From CAZOKO01 sp964580455 (GTDB taxonomy: Bacteria; Desulfobacterota; WTBG01): a stretch of DNA of 17,218 nt. The position numbers were made by a program, and so were the translations under genes. The stretch spans positions 1 to 17,218 of the forward strand of contig CAZOKO010000060.1 of assembly GCA_964580455.1 (NCBI GenBank). The letters are read 5' to 3'. Below, in pieces: positions 7,699 to 14,100 of this stretch. Numbering within the stretch: position 1 is the first letter of the stretch; the number at the start of each line of letters is the position of its first letter. Under the pieces are notes generated by a model. That model was not told where the DNA came from and searched no databases. It worked only from the letters and a program-made list of their open reading frames with translations.

Positions 7699-9579
7699 TT
7701 AATCTACTTTTTCATCATTTTGTTTTGAATATCGTTCAAGTGGAATTTCAGCTACAGCTACTGTTATATTTGCTGTTTTTCTCTTGGGATATAAAAGGGT
7801 TTTAACTCCTGCACCCAGCAGAGCAGCAGGTTCACACACTCCCTTGCTTCCTATTGCTTTTTGAACACTCCTGGAGGGAGGTGTCGGACAGACAACCCTA
7901 TTTAATTGTTGTGGTGTGAAGAATTCAATCTCAAGGTGGTGTTTGCGAACGAATGAAATAAGCCCCTTCTCACCTGATTTTTTATCAACTGTTGCTATTT
8001 TCTTGATGGATTGAAAGGAAAGCCCCCATTCATTAAAAAACCTTTTCACCGTCTTTTCAATCTCAGTACTTGCCGTATGTTGATTACAGCCAATTCCCAC
8101 CACCAGATTTCCAAGATTAAGGACAACAACAGTGCCCTCCACTTTTCGTTTTGAAAGCTCTTTTTCAACCTGCTTATTACTTACGATTACTTTAAAAAGG
8201 CAATCAGATTTCAACAAATTATTTATTGTTTTGTAAAATTTAATGTTACTCTTTTCACCTTGAGTGATGTATTGTTTAAGCAAATCTGGATAGATGCCAA
8301 CTCTTTCTTCATGTAACAGGGCATAGTTGCACTGTTTAATCCCATCAAAATCGGTTATTTTGCAGTCGAGTTGTTTTGCCAGCAGGTCCAGAGCAAGTGC
8401 TTCATGAACATCAGTCGCTGTAGTAATAACAGGTCCTCCACCAGTTATAGCAGCAACCTTTTTAGCCAGCTCATTTGCTCCTCCCAGGTGTCCTGATAGG
8501 AGGCTTATAGCATACTTGCCCTTTTCATCCACCACTACTACTGCAGGATCAACACTCTTATGGGAAAGAAATGAGCTCATAGTTCTCACTACAATCCCTG
8601 CAGCCATGATACAGATAACTCCACTGTAATTGTGAACTAGTTCTCCAAAAAGTCTTCCAAGATCTTGGGAGAAACTCTTTACTCCCTTCCCTTTAATCCC
8701 AAGTTTCCCTGGCACATACAGGTGAGCAGCTGGAAGGTTCTTCTTAAGCAGTGCACCCAGTTGCGCACCACTTTGAGTCAATGTGACAATAGCAATATTC
8801 TTTTTCCCTTGAACTTTTCTGAAGTCATGAGCAAAATCTTCATGATAAAGTTTCGATCTGGTTTTTTTATCATCATCTAATGCCTTTCCCAACAGTATTA
8901 TAGCCTGTCTCTTAATAGATGCTTTTCGCACTTTTTCAACTATGGAAGCAAGTGTCCCTTTAATAACCTTCTCATCTGGCCAACTGGCCTTATAGACCAC
9001 GGCAACATGGGTTTGAGACGGATAGGAAGTGAGGAGTTGTTCCACAACCTTCTCTATTTGTGTAATACTCAAGAAGATGGCCATGGTAGCCTGTGGTTGT
9101 GCAAGCTTAACTATAGACTCACGAGAAGGCACTCTGGTACGTCCACTGATGCGGGTTAGGATAAGGGTTTGCGAAAGCTCTGGCACAGTGAGCTCTTTCT
9201 TTAAAGCTGCAGCGGCAGCAAAAACTGAGCTTACACCCGGGATGATTTCGTAGGCAACACCCTTCTTTTCCAGGAGCGTAATCTGTTCCTGAATAGCTCC
9301 ATAGATCGAAGGATCACCTGAGTGGATGCGAGCGACTGTTCTACCTTTTTTGATCTCTCTTGAGATAATCGTAAGTATCTCTTTCAGGTCCATGGAAGCG
9401 CTATCATAGGAAATGGCTCCCTTCCTTTTATAGTTTAATATCTGAGGATTCACCAGAGAACCTGCATAGATAAGGACGTCTGCCGTTTCTATAATATGTT
9501 TTGCCTTGAGGGTTAAAAGCTCCGGATCACCGGGCCCTGCGCCTATAAAATATACCTTCCCGCGTTTCATCTTTTTCAT
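7699..9579 (-). CDS. cbiFG: CbiF-CbiG fusion: cobalt-precorrin-4 C11-methyltransferase / cobalt-precorrin-5A hydrolase
   Basis: This protein of 626 residues joins two successive enzymes of anaerobic cobalamin synthesis. Residues about 8-240 are CbiF (CobM): FIGAGPGDPELLTLKA, VLIYAGSLVNP, RIHSGDPSIYGA and YEIIPGVSSVFAAAAAL are all family signatures. Residues about 260-626 are CbiG, which opens the delta-lactone: KNIAIVTLTQSG, IMAAGIVVRT (about 324-333), SLLSGHLGGANELA (about 359-372), and the CbiG C-terminal domain with LVVGIGCNQ and GVCEPAALLGAG. I place the start at ATG 9579 (or ATG 9570). The open frame continues upstream to 9636, but that extension (…RFNKDKRCWLLIKNK…) reads as part of a transposase relic, not as CbiF. 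The gene is upstream of cbiH on the same strand and could be served by the relic promoter at 9888-9917. Confidence 0.92.
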   Translation of the reverse strand: MKKMKRGKVYFIGAGPGDPELLTLKAKHIIETADVLIYAGSLVNPQILNYKRKGAISYDSASMDLKEILTIISREIKKGRTVARIHSGDPSIYGAIQEQITLLEKKGVAYEIIPGVSSVFAAAAALKKELTVPELSQTLILTRISGRTRVPSRESIVKLAQPQATMAIFLSITQIEKVVEQLLTSYPSQTHVAVVYKASWPDEKVIKGTLASIVEKVRKASIKRQAIILLGKALDDDKKTRSKLYHEDFAHDFRKVQGKKNIAIVTLTQSGAQLGALLKKNLPAAHLYVPGKLGIKGKGVKSFSQDLGRLFGELVHNYSGVICIMAAGIVVRTMSSFLSHKSVDPAVVVVDEKGKYAISLLSGHLGGANELAKKVAAITGGGPVITTATDVHEALALDLLAKQLDCKITDFDGIKQCNYALLHEERVGIYPDLLKQYITQGEKSNIKFYKTINNLLKSDCLFKVIVSNKQVEKELSKRKVEGTVVVLNLGNLVVGIGCNQHTASTEIEKTVKRFFNEWGLSFQSIKKIATVDKKSGEKGLISFVRKHHLEIEFFTPQQLNRVVCPTPPSRSVQKAIGSKGVCEPAALLGAGVKTLLYPKRKTANITVAVAEIPLERYSKQNDEKVD

Positions 9580-9709
9580 TTCCAGTTTATTCTTTATTAA
9601 AAGCCAACACCGCTTATCCTTATTGAATCTGAGCAAGAATTCTTTTGTGGCACCTGTGTGTTATGTGCCAGACATGTCCAGGGATGTGATGCCGTTTCGC
9701 CCTCGGCAT
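9580..9709 (-). pseudogene. relic of a REP-associated (Y1, RAYT) transposase N-terminus
   Basis: From ATG 9709 the minus strand reads MPRAKRHHIPGHVWHITHRC then HKRILAQIQ and a stop at 9620. MPRAKR.xIPGxVWHITHRCHKRxF is the standard N-terminus of TnpA_REP (RAYT) transposases. Shifting frame in the AAAAGAATTC stretch gives HK(R)EFLLRFNKDKRCWLLI, the expected continuation, so a small indel (for example loss of two bases) has broken the frame. The relic ends at about residue 44, long before the catalytic HUH and tyrosine residues, and runs directly into the start of cbiFG. These transposases mobilise palindromes such as the one at 948-1020, though a link between the two is only a suggestion. The relic shows that the 5' side of cbiFG was rearranged. 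Confidence 0.8.
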
Positions 9710-9772
9710 ATTCTCTTAAACCTGCCTTTTTGCTCTTAAAAAAGGCCATTTATACAAATATCTCAAATAATA

Positions 9773-9880
9773 TCAATTCGTTAGCCTGGCCAAACCCTTT
9801 TTCACCACATCCTCAAAACCGATACCTCTGGCCCTTTCTAGAAATATACTTTTCTGATCGTCCCACCCGAATTCACTCAT
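9773..9880 (-). pseudogene. truncated BrnT-like toxin remnant
   Basis: A 35-codon frame too short to be a whole gene: it contains FGWDDQKSIFLERARGIGF followed by EDVVKKG, then diverges and stops. This matches the N-terminal pattern of BrnT-family ribonuclease toxins (FxWDxxKxxxLxxxRGIxFEDVV), which are normally about 90 residues and paired with a BrnA antitoxin. No antitoxin and none of the rest of the toxin is visible downstream; the transposase relic follows. A promoter-like pair lies just upstream. The family call rests on one short motif and is moderately sure. Confidence 0.55.
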
Positions 9881-9887
9881 TTTACAT

Positions 9888-9917
9888 ATGATAAAACAAA
9901 GGTGTGCCTGTTGTCAA
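9888..9917 (-). promoter_or_regulatory. promoter upstream of toxin relic, possibly now serving cbiFG
   Basis: On the minus strand TTGACA (9917-9912), an 18-base spacer and TATCAT (9893-9888) make a good sigma70-type promoter. The start of transcription would be about 9881, at or next to the ATG of the BrnT-like remnant. As no other promoter is obvious between here and cbiFG, it may now drive the cobalamin genes through about 300 bases of relic sequence; that part is inference. Confidence 0.5.
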
Positions 9918-10142
9918 CAAGGCAGAAGGATTTGTTTTGTGGTGTAACATTTAGTAAGTTGAGTTCACATATTCAATATATAAGAATTCCTTAATTGACA
10001 ATATTTTTATGATTGAACTCTTTTTGATAGGGCGAGTATAGTGAATAATCTTTTGTGCGTCAATAAAAATGACCGCAAGTTTTTTGCGTAGTACTGAGAA
10101 CCTCAGACTGTGATTTACATAAGCAGTGAAGGTTTGTCATTA
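9918..10142. other. non-coding stretch without recognised features
   Basis: AT-rich, with no gene, RNA or promoter I can support. A short palindrome TGAGAACCTCA lies near 10093 and is echoed near 14880, but it is too short to carry weight. Confidence 0.4.
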
Positions 10143-10200
10143 TCTGAGGTAGTTTTCAGATAGGTATTTACAGTAAGATACACAACGAAGTATTGATAAT
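10143..10200 (+). repeat. 58-bp direct repeat, copy A
   Basis: Near-identical to 11615-11671 (about five differences including one gap), in the same orientation. It starts TCTGAGGTAGTTTTCAGATA, which contains the small inverted pair TCTGA/TCAGA, and continues through GTATTTACAGTAAGATAC, an imperfect palindrome. The two copies bracket the integron relic. What the repeat is remains unknown. Confidence 0.8.
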
Positions 10201-10328
10201 TTCGGCTTGCTGGGAGGCGTCCTTGATAGCAGCTATATTAAACAAATTATGCCACTCAATTTACGCATGTTCATGGTAGTAGTTTAGGTTTTTAAACTGA
10301 ATAGGCAAGATACTATATATAGGGCTAT

Positions 10329-10424
10329 GCTTAACGCTGGCATAACCAGCTTTTTTCGTGCTGCGCAGAAAGCGTAGTGAACGAAGCGGCGCGAAAAAAG
10401 TCTGCGTTTATGCACTTGTTAGGC
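10329..10424 (-). other. attC: attC integron recombination site
   Basis: The 96-bp site is bounded by GCTTAAC (10329-10335) and GTTAGGC (10418-10424), both fitting the RYYYAAC / GTTRRRY core boxes. Inside, the two arms are complementary with offsets: GCATAA pairs with TTATGC, and CTTTTTTCG pairs with CGAAAAAAG, with unpaired bases between blocks as expected for a folded attC bottom strand. Read on the minus strand it follows the stop codon of the methyltransferase gene by about 60 bases, the normal place for a cassette's attC. Confidence 0.88.
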
Positions 10425-11245
10425 AGTGCGCAACTCTCTCGGTTGGACCTCAATCTCTGATTTGGGACACCTACCACTAGGTCTCTCAGTATATCCCAGG
10501 AATCAACCGATAGCGCACGCGTTGTGCATAATCTCGATAACCCGGCAACTCTTCCTGTAAAGTCTGGTCTTCAAGTGCGGTTCTAATCACCCCGATGATT
10601 GTTGCTACTGCCGCAGGTATCAGAGTCCATACCGAACCCAGAGCAAGAACAATACCGAACAGTGGAAGCATATTTCCGGCATAACCTGGATGTCGTACAA
10701 ACCGGTACGGACCAGTATCACACACCAAATGCCCTCGATCTGTCTGAATACGTACCACACTGGAAAAGAACCGGTTCTCTGCCAAGGCCCATGCACCGAA
10801 GGCATAACCGAACGCGATAAAAATGAATCCTACTATGCTGAGCCATAGCGGAAATTCGGGGGACCAGTTGAAGCGATGGTCCAACCCTGCCACAATGACC
10901 ATAGGGAACACGACACTCACCGCCATCAGTGGAGCAAGCACTTTATCCCAAGCCTTTGCGTTTTGGATAGTTTTAATATTTTGTCTTTCGGCTGTTAATC
11001 CGGGATGTCGTTGTTCCGCCCACATGCGCCCACCAATACTAGCGGCCAAAATCAGTATGGAATATAGCCACGCCTGCCACCAGCCGAGGTCTCCACCGCA
11101 TATAAATAAAATCAGCGGGATTAGGAGATACACCACAACTAATCTGATCCACTGGCGAGGAGATACTGTATGAGCTGCCTCTTCACTAACCGTCTTCGCT
11201 GACATATCATTCTCCAAAATAAAATGGATTTGAGTGTGTGCCTAA
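10335..11245 (-). mobile_element. single integron gene cassette (911 bp)
   Basis: Cleavage between G and TT of GTTAGGC (minus strand, 11246-11240) and of GTTAAGC (10335-10329) delimits the cassette. When circularised, its terminal G would join TTAGGC, giving a GTTAGGC that exactly complements the GCCTAAC at the other end of the attC (10424-10418). That is the behaviour expected of a genuine cassette. It holds one gene with its own ribosome site and little spare sequence. Confidence 0.8.
10486..11205 (-). CDS. isoprenylcysteine carboxyl methyltransferase (ICMT/PEMT) family membrane protein, cassette-borne
   Basis: This 239-residue multi-pass membrane protein probably methylates a lipid-like or thiol substrate with S-adenosylmethionine. 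Membrane segments are seen at about 19-35, 42-58, 91-108, 120-142 and 180-205. The conserved C-terminal part of the family is clear: GPYRFVRHPGYAGNMLPLFG, then RTALEDQTLQEELPGYRDYA and VRYRLIPGIY. I choose ATG 11205 because GGAG sits six bases before it; the frame extends to a TTG at 11217 that overlaps that site. Its base composition is visibly more GC-rich than its neighbours. It is the only gene of an integron cassette, oriented away from the integrase relic as in functional integrons, so it was presumably acquired horizontally. Many proteins of this family have no known substrate. Confidence 0.85.
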   Translation of the reverse strand: MSAKTVSEEAAHTVSPRQWIRLVVVYLLIPLILFICGGDLGWWQAWLYSILILAASIGGRMWAEQRHPGLTAERQNIKTIQNAKAWDKVLAPLMAVSVVFPMVIVAGLDHRFNWSPEFPLWLSIVGFIFIAFGYAFGAWALAENRFFSSVVRIQTDRGHLVCDTGPYRFVRHPGYAGNMLPLFGIVLALGSVWTLIPAAVATIIGVIRTALEDQTLQEELPGYRDYAQRVRYRLIPGIY

Positions 11246-11246
11246 C
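11240..11246 (-). other. attI-side recombination point (GTTAGGC)
   Basis: GTTAGGC on the minus strand marks the 5' edge of the cassette, 35 bases before the methyltransferase start. No folded attC arms are visible on its far side (11247-11330), so it is best read as the attI core next to the integrase relic, or as a non-attC secondary site. Integrase binding repeats could not be recognised by eye. Confidence 0.6.
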
Positions 11247-11428
11247 ATTAATTATTGAACTGGTACATTTATTTTATAAAGAGTCTACTGCTCAGTGGTT
11301 AGAGTTTCAACAGAAACACTCAAAAATGCGTATTTTGGGCTGGGTTTATCCGCTTTGGGTAGTTATTCTCATCATTAGATGGCCTTGCTTATAATAACAG
11401 AGATCTATTAACGATTCAAGGGGACAGC

Positions 11429-11518
11429 ATGAAAAAATTTAAACAGTATTTAAAATCAGTAAGAATAGTCCCAATGAATCAGATACCTTATTATGTTAGT
11501 TGGGTTTCAAGAATGTAA
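11429..11518 (+). pseudogene. intI: integron integrase (intI) N-terminal relic
   Basis: A 29-codon frame reading MKKFKQYLKSVRIVPMNQ then IPYYVSWVSRM and a stop. This closely follows the N-terminal SAM-like domain of integron integrases from environmental and deltaproteobacterial genomes (M.KFxQxLxxxRIVxxxxIPYYVxWVSRxY). A Shine-Dalgarno-like AAGGGGA precedes the ATG. The catalytic tyrosine-recombinase domain is gone; sequence after the stop has no integrase resemblance in any frame I read. Its position and direction, divergent from the cassette and 180 bases from the recombination point, are those of a real intI gene. Confidence 0.7.
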
Positions 11519-11614
11519 ATTTAATCTGTCTGTTTATGGCTCTCTTAGTGGGGAGTTGCTACTAGATGTTGCGGTTGATCTCTGCAGTCATTTTGTCAAA
11601 GATACTTGCAAACT

Positions 11615-11671
11615 TCTGAGGTAATTTTCAGATAGGTATTTACTGTAAGATACTCAACGAAGTGTGATAAT
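11615..11671 (+). repeat. 58-bp direct repeat, copy B (57 bp)
   Basis: Second copy of the repeat at 10143-10200, starting TCTGAGGTAATTTTCAGATA. It lies just past the integrase relic and a few bases before the end of the GIY-YIG gene, so the two copies enclose the integron remains and about 1.4 kb in all. Confidence 0.8.
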
Positions 11672-11678
11672 TATGACC

Positions 11679-11927
11679 CTATGTGCTTCGTTTTAACTCA
11701 TCTATCTTCTCCTCGGCAGGCTGCTGTTTAATGTAATGCTCAAGCGTGAGGGCACCGCTTCTTGACAATTCTCTGCTGACTGCCATTAATTCAACCGGCA
11801 GGCGTGATTGTGTATATTTAGCGCCTTTTCCGGCATTATGTTTTTCAATACGGCCGTTGATATCATTTGCAATCCCGCAGTATAACGAATTGTCGGTACA
11901 TTTTACTAAATAAACTTTCCAGTCCAT
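11679..11927 (-). CDS. GIY-YIG domain protein, UPF0213 type
   Basis: This 82-residue protein is a stand-alone GIY-YIG endonuclease-like domain. The opening WKVYLVKCTDNSLYCGIAND carries the two-tyrosine strand pair of the fold (Y6 and Y16 in the Y-L/Y-C-G positions), followed by the conserved R27 and H30 in NGRIEKHN and GAKYTQSR. An acidic residue in LTLEHYIK is the likely metal ligand. The length is normal for the UPF0213 group, whose cellular role is not settled; family members have been linked to DNA repair or nuclease activity. GGGAGAG sits just before the ATG at 11927. It lies three bases after the end of a doubtful upstream frame on the same strand. The domain call is secure. Confidence 0.88.
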   Translation of the reverse strand: MDWKVYLVKCTDNSLYCGIANDINGRIEKHNAGKGAKYTQSRLPVELMAVSRELSRSGALTLEHYIKQQPAEEKIDELKRST

Positions 11928-11930
11928 ATT

Positions 11931-12146
11931 TCACTCTCCCTTTGTTAAGAGCCTTCGTGCTTTTAAGTATTTGTTGAGGCGCATGATATCCCCTTCAGTA
12001 AGCACATCAAGCCTTCTTGTGCCAATGTTATCCTTACCACACAACAGCCAATGGGTAAAGGAGAAGGTAGGGTAAAATGTAGAGAGAGAAAGTGCTTTAC
12101 TTCGTTTTTGAAGTATGGTTTGATCATTATGTAATGCAATAGGCAT
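11931..12146 (-). CDS. short hypothetical frame upstream of the GIY-YIG gene (doubtful)
   Basis: A 71-codon frame of unknown family that ends three bases before the GIY-YIG start, so its last codons contain that gene's ribosome site. The C-terminal part (GTRRLDVLTEGDIMRLNKYL) looks protein-like and helical. The N-terminal part does not, and no ribosome site precedes the ATG at 12146. It may be the tail of a decayed gene whose front has been lost. An overlapping frame on the same strand (11963-12187) competes with it. I would not treat it as a proven gene. Confidence 0.25.
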   Translation of the reverse strand: MPIALHNDQTILQKRSKALSLSTFYPTFSFTHWLLCGKDNIGTRRLDVLTEGDIMRLNKYLKARRLLTKGE

Positions 12147-12252
12147 TTTACTATACGGAGGGGGATAGTGACACAGACAACATACATAACCCTGCTTTTT
12201 CTCAGATAGAGATGCTGAGAAGGTGGGGTTTAGTTGGTTTTGGAGGGAGGAT

Positions 12253-12741
12253 ATGAAAAGGCTTAGTATATGCTTACTTGTTCTTATTACTATTGGATGT
12301 TCATCACTCCAGATTCAAAAGGATGACTCAGTCCCAAAAAAAATAACTAAGGGAATAGCTCGTGTACCTTTTTGTTTATTAACGTGTGGATACTCAGAAC
12401 CTTACTATGCTACCGATAGAAAAGTAAAATCCTGGATTGGTTATAAAGTGAATGATTTAATCATGTCATGGGGGCCTCCAGCTCAAGTATATGATGACGG
12501 AGAAGGTGGCAAGTTTATCGTGTATACGGAACGTCGAACATATGTTAGTCCAGGTTATGCTACAACTACTAGTTCAGGACAGGCATACGGCTTTGTAAGT
12601 GGGGACAGTATCATTATTGATGGTCACAGTCAATCACAAACAACATATTACCCTCCACAGATGCATCAATGGAGTGTGTTTCGAATGTTTCGAGTCAACA
12701 GGTATGGGAGGATAACAGCTTATTCATGGAAAGGTTTGTAA
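12253..12741 (+). CDS. lipoprotein with SmpA-like WGPP motif
   Basis: This 162-residue protein is a likely outer- or inner-membrane lipoprotein. MKRLSICLLVLITIGC is a lipoprotein signal with cysteine at 16. The mature part has WIGYKVNDLIMSWGPPAQVY followed by a D-G-x-G-G-K-F-x-x-Y-T stretch, a pattern seen in small SmpA/OmlA-like lipoproteins (helix, WGxP, then beta strands). A second serine/glycine/tyrosine-rich part (about 105-140) precedes a final WSVFRMFRVNRYGRITAYSW. The start is ATG 12253, set by a strong GGAGGGAGGAT directly before it; the frame opens earlier at 12223 without support. A small hairpin (TTCTCAG at 12199-12205 with CTGAGAA at 12215-12221) lies just upstream. Function unknown. 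Confidence 0.75.
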   Translation: MKRLSICLLVLITIGCSSLQIQKDDSVPKKITKGIARVPFCLLTCGYSEPYYATDRKVKSWIGYKVNDLIMSWGPPAQVYDDGEGGKFIVYTERRTYVSPGYATTTSSGQAYGFVSGDSIIIDGHSQSQTTYYPPQMHQWSVFRMFRVNRYGRITAYSWKGL

Positions 12742-12756
12742 GTTAGTCTGTGTCTT

Positions 12757-12984
12757 ATGGAATACTATTTCCCTCAGAGAAGGTGGGGATTTTTCACTTT
12801 TGGCACTGGACACTGGGAGGAGGGTGATCCGTTTATCAATATGTTCAACTGGCACTACTGGTCGTCTACCAGTAACGCCGGCGGTCCTGGCACTGCCTGG
12901 TTTGTGAGAATGGACAATGCCAAAGCGGACTTCGACATTAAGTCGAACTACTACACCGTCTGGTGTGTCCGAGGCGGTCATTAG
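12757..12984 (+). pseudogene. orphan C-terminal fragment of a DUF1566/Lcl-type protein
   Basis: The 75-codon frame carries GDPFINMFNWHYWSSTSNAG, then AWFVRMDNAKADFDIKSN and YYTVWCVRGG at the end. This is the typical C-terminus of DUF1566 (Lcl C-terminal, C-type-lectin-like) proteins, in which YWSST…AWFV and a final CVRGG are hallmarks. Full proteins are several hundred residues and are exported; here there is no signal peptide, no ribosome site, and only 15 bases separate it from the lipoprotein stop. The first 20 or so codons do not look like the family and may be out of frame. It is best read as the end of a gene left by a deletion or insertion. Confidence 0.7.
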
Positions 12985-13039
12985 ATTACAGGAGGTCAAC
13001 GTAAAAACAATTGGCACCCCCCCCACAAGGAATAAATGC

Positions 13040-13702
13040 ATGAGCAATAGAGACACCATTTTAGCCTATCTGAATGAAAATAGACAATCCTGGTGTGATG
13101 ATTGCCTATCGGCTAGGACCGGAATTATGCCAAGGCAACAGGTAAATCAAATTTGTAGGGACCTCCTTTTGACTCATGAGATCAGACGGGAGAGAGTTGC
13201 CTGTGAGGGGTGTGGAAGTTTTAAAGTTGTGAATTACCTTGGTGATGGTCAACCCATCACATCTAGATCAACGAAAGCTGCGACTAATAAAATGCCTTTG
13301 TCAGGAAAAGGACATCCCTGGTATTGGGAAGGTAATGTTCAATCTAAGTTGGTATCCCACCTGGTTAAAAATGGCTACCATATAATGTCGGTAGCAAATA
13401 CAGACTCACGAACCAAGGGCAAGGATATTGAGGCAAGTACCCCATCAGGCAAAATACTCTGGGTTTCTGTAAAAGGTTATCCTGACAAAAGTTCATACAC
13501 TCAAGCACGTCACTGGTTTTCTCAAGCCATGTTTGATATGATACTCTATAGAGAGCAATCAGACTCAGCCCAGCTAGCCGTGGCCTTTCCAGATGGCTTC
13601 AATACGTATAACAACCTATCGCAACGAATAGGCTGGTTTATGTCAGCATGCGGCTTCAAAATATACTGGGTTTCTGAAAATGGATCCGTGCGAGAAGACT
13701 AA
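13040..13702 (+). CDS. PD-(D/E)XK-like nuclease with N-terminal CxxC pairs, uncharacterised
   Basis: This 220-residue protein looks like a restriction-endonuclease-fold enzyme. Residues 1-66 form a small helical domain with two CxxC pairs (C19/C22 and C55/C58) that could bind zinc. From about 93 on, WYWEGNVQSKLVSHLVKNGY has a conserved-looking E97. TKGKD129IEA follows, and WVSVK145GYP holds the lysine of the third motif, the order expected of PD-(D/E)XK cores. The usual glutamate two residues before that lysine is serine (S143), so either the active site is modified or the domain binds without cutting. TQARHWFSQAMFDMILYR follows. I choose ATG 13040, preceded by AAGGAATAA; the frame opens at 12917 inside the DUF1566 fragment. 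It is the first gene of a three-gene unit. A defence or DNA-processing role is inference. Confidence 0.65.
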   Translation: MSNRDTILAYLNENRQSWCDDCLSARTGIMPRQQVNQICRDLLLTHEIRRERVACEGCGSFKVVNYLGDGQPITSRSTKAATNKMPLSGKGHPWYWEGNVQSKLVSHLVKNGYHIMSVANTDSRTKGKDIEASTPSGKILWVSVKGYPDKSSYTQARHWFSQAMFDMILYREQSDSAQLAVAFPDGFNTYNNLSQRIGWFMSACGFKIYWVSENGSVRED

Positions 13703-13749
13703 CCCAATGGCGCTCATTTGCTGTGAGACGCTACGTAAAGGCTCTGTCC

Positions 13750-14100
13750 ATGACTTATGCTTTATGTTTCAATTGTGGGGAAGTTAAATTTGGATCCTTC
13801 TGTGCTTGTCCAAATTGTAGTATCACTTCTTGCGGTGATATGGCACTAGACATGGATTTTAGTGATCATGTTTTCTCGAAGAAGACCTTGCAGGAGTTTG
13901 GTGTTGTCATTAAGGCAATAAGCTCCGTTTACAAGGACCAAGAAACTCGGTTATGGACCTTCATATATTACCTATCCAAGCATCATCCCAAAGTTATGCA
14001 AGTTAAGTTCATAGCAGAGAAGAAGGCCATAGTTGATGATGTGCTGAGTAAAGTTGACCTGCCTGAAGTTACAATTGACTATTCTAAGGGAGATATTTGA
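13750..14100 (+). CDS. small zinc-ribbon protein of unknown function
   Basis: This 116-residue protein opens with MTYALCFNCGEVKFGSFCAC followed by PNC, giving a zinc ribbon from C6/C9 and C20/C23 with extra cysteines at 18 and 28. The rest is helical (QEFGVVIKAISSVYKDQETR and onward) and ends in a beta-like VDLPEVTIDY. Similar small proteins with a CFxCG…CPxC start followed by LDxxFSDH occur in scattered bacteria without known function. I prefer ATG 13750, with AAAGG nine bases before it, to the GTG at 13723, which has no ribosome site. It follows the nuclease-like gene by 47 bases, and its stop overlaps the next start (TGATG), so the second and third genes are tightly coupled. It may be a nucleic-acid or partner-binding subunit; that is inference. 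Confidence 0.65.
   Translation: MTYALCFNCGEVKFGSFCACPNCSITSCGDMALDMDFSDHVFSKKTLQEFGVVIKAISSVYKDQETRLWTFIYYLSKHHPKVMQVKFIAEKKAIVDDVLSKVDLPEVTIDYSKGDI

Noticed and set aside
9580..9636. N-terminal extension of CbiFG as genuine coding sequence
   Set aside because: It matches the continuation of a RAYT transposase in the same frame, and CbiF homologues begin a few residues before the GAGPGD loop.
9637..9960. Cobalamin riboswitch upstream of cbiFG
   Set aside because: No B12-box-like sequence or long structured leader is visible; the stretch is explained by transposase and toxin relics.
11247..11428. Full attC on the far side of the cassette
   Set aside because: No second core box or complementary arms could be found, so only an attI-like point is called.
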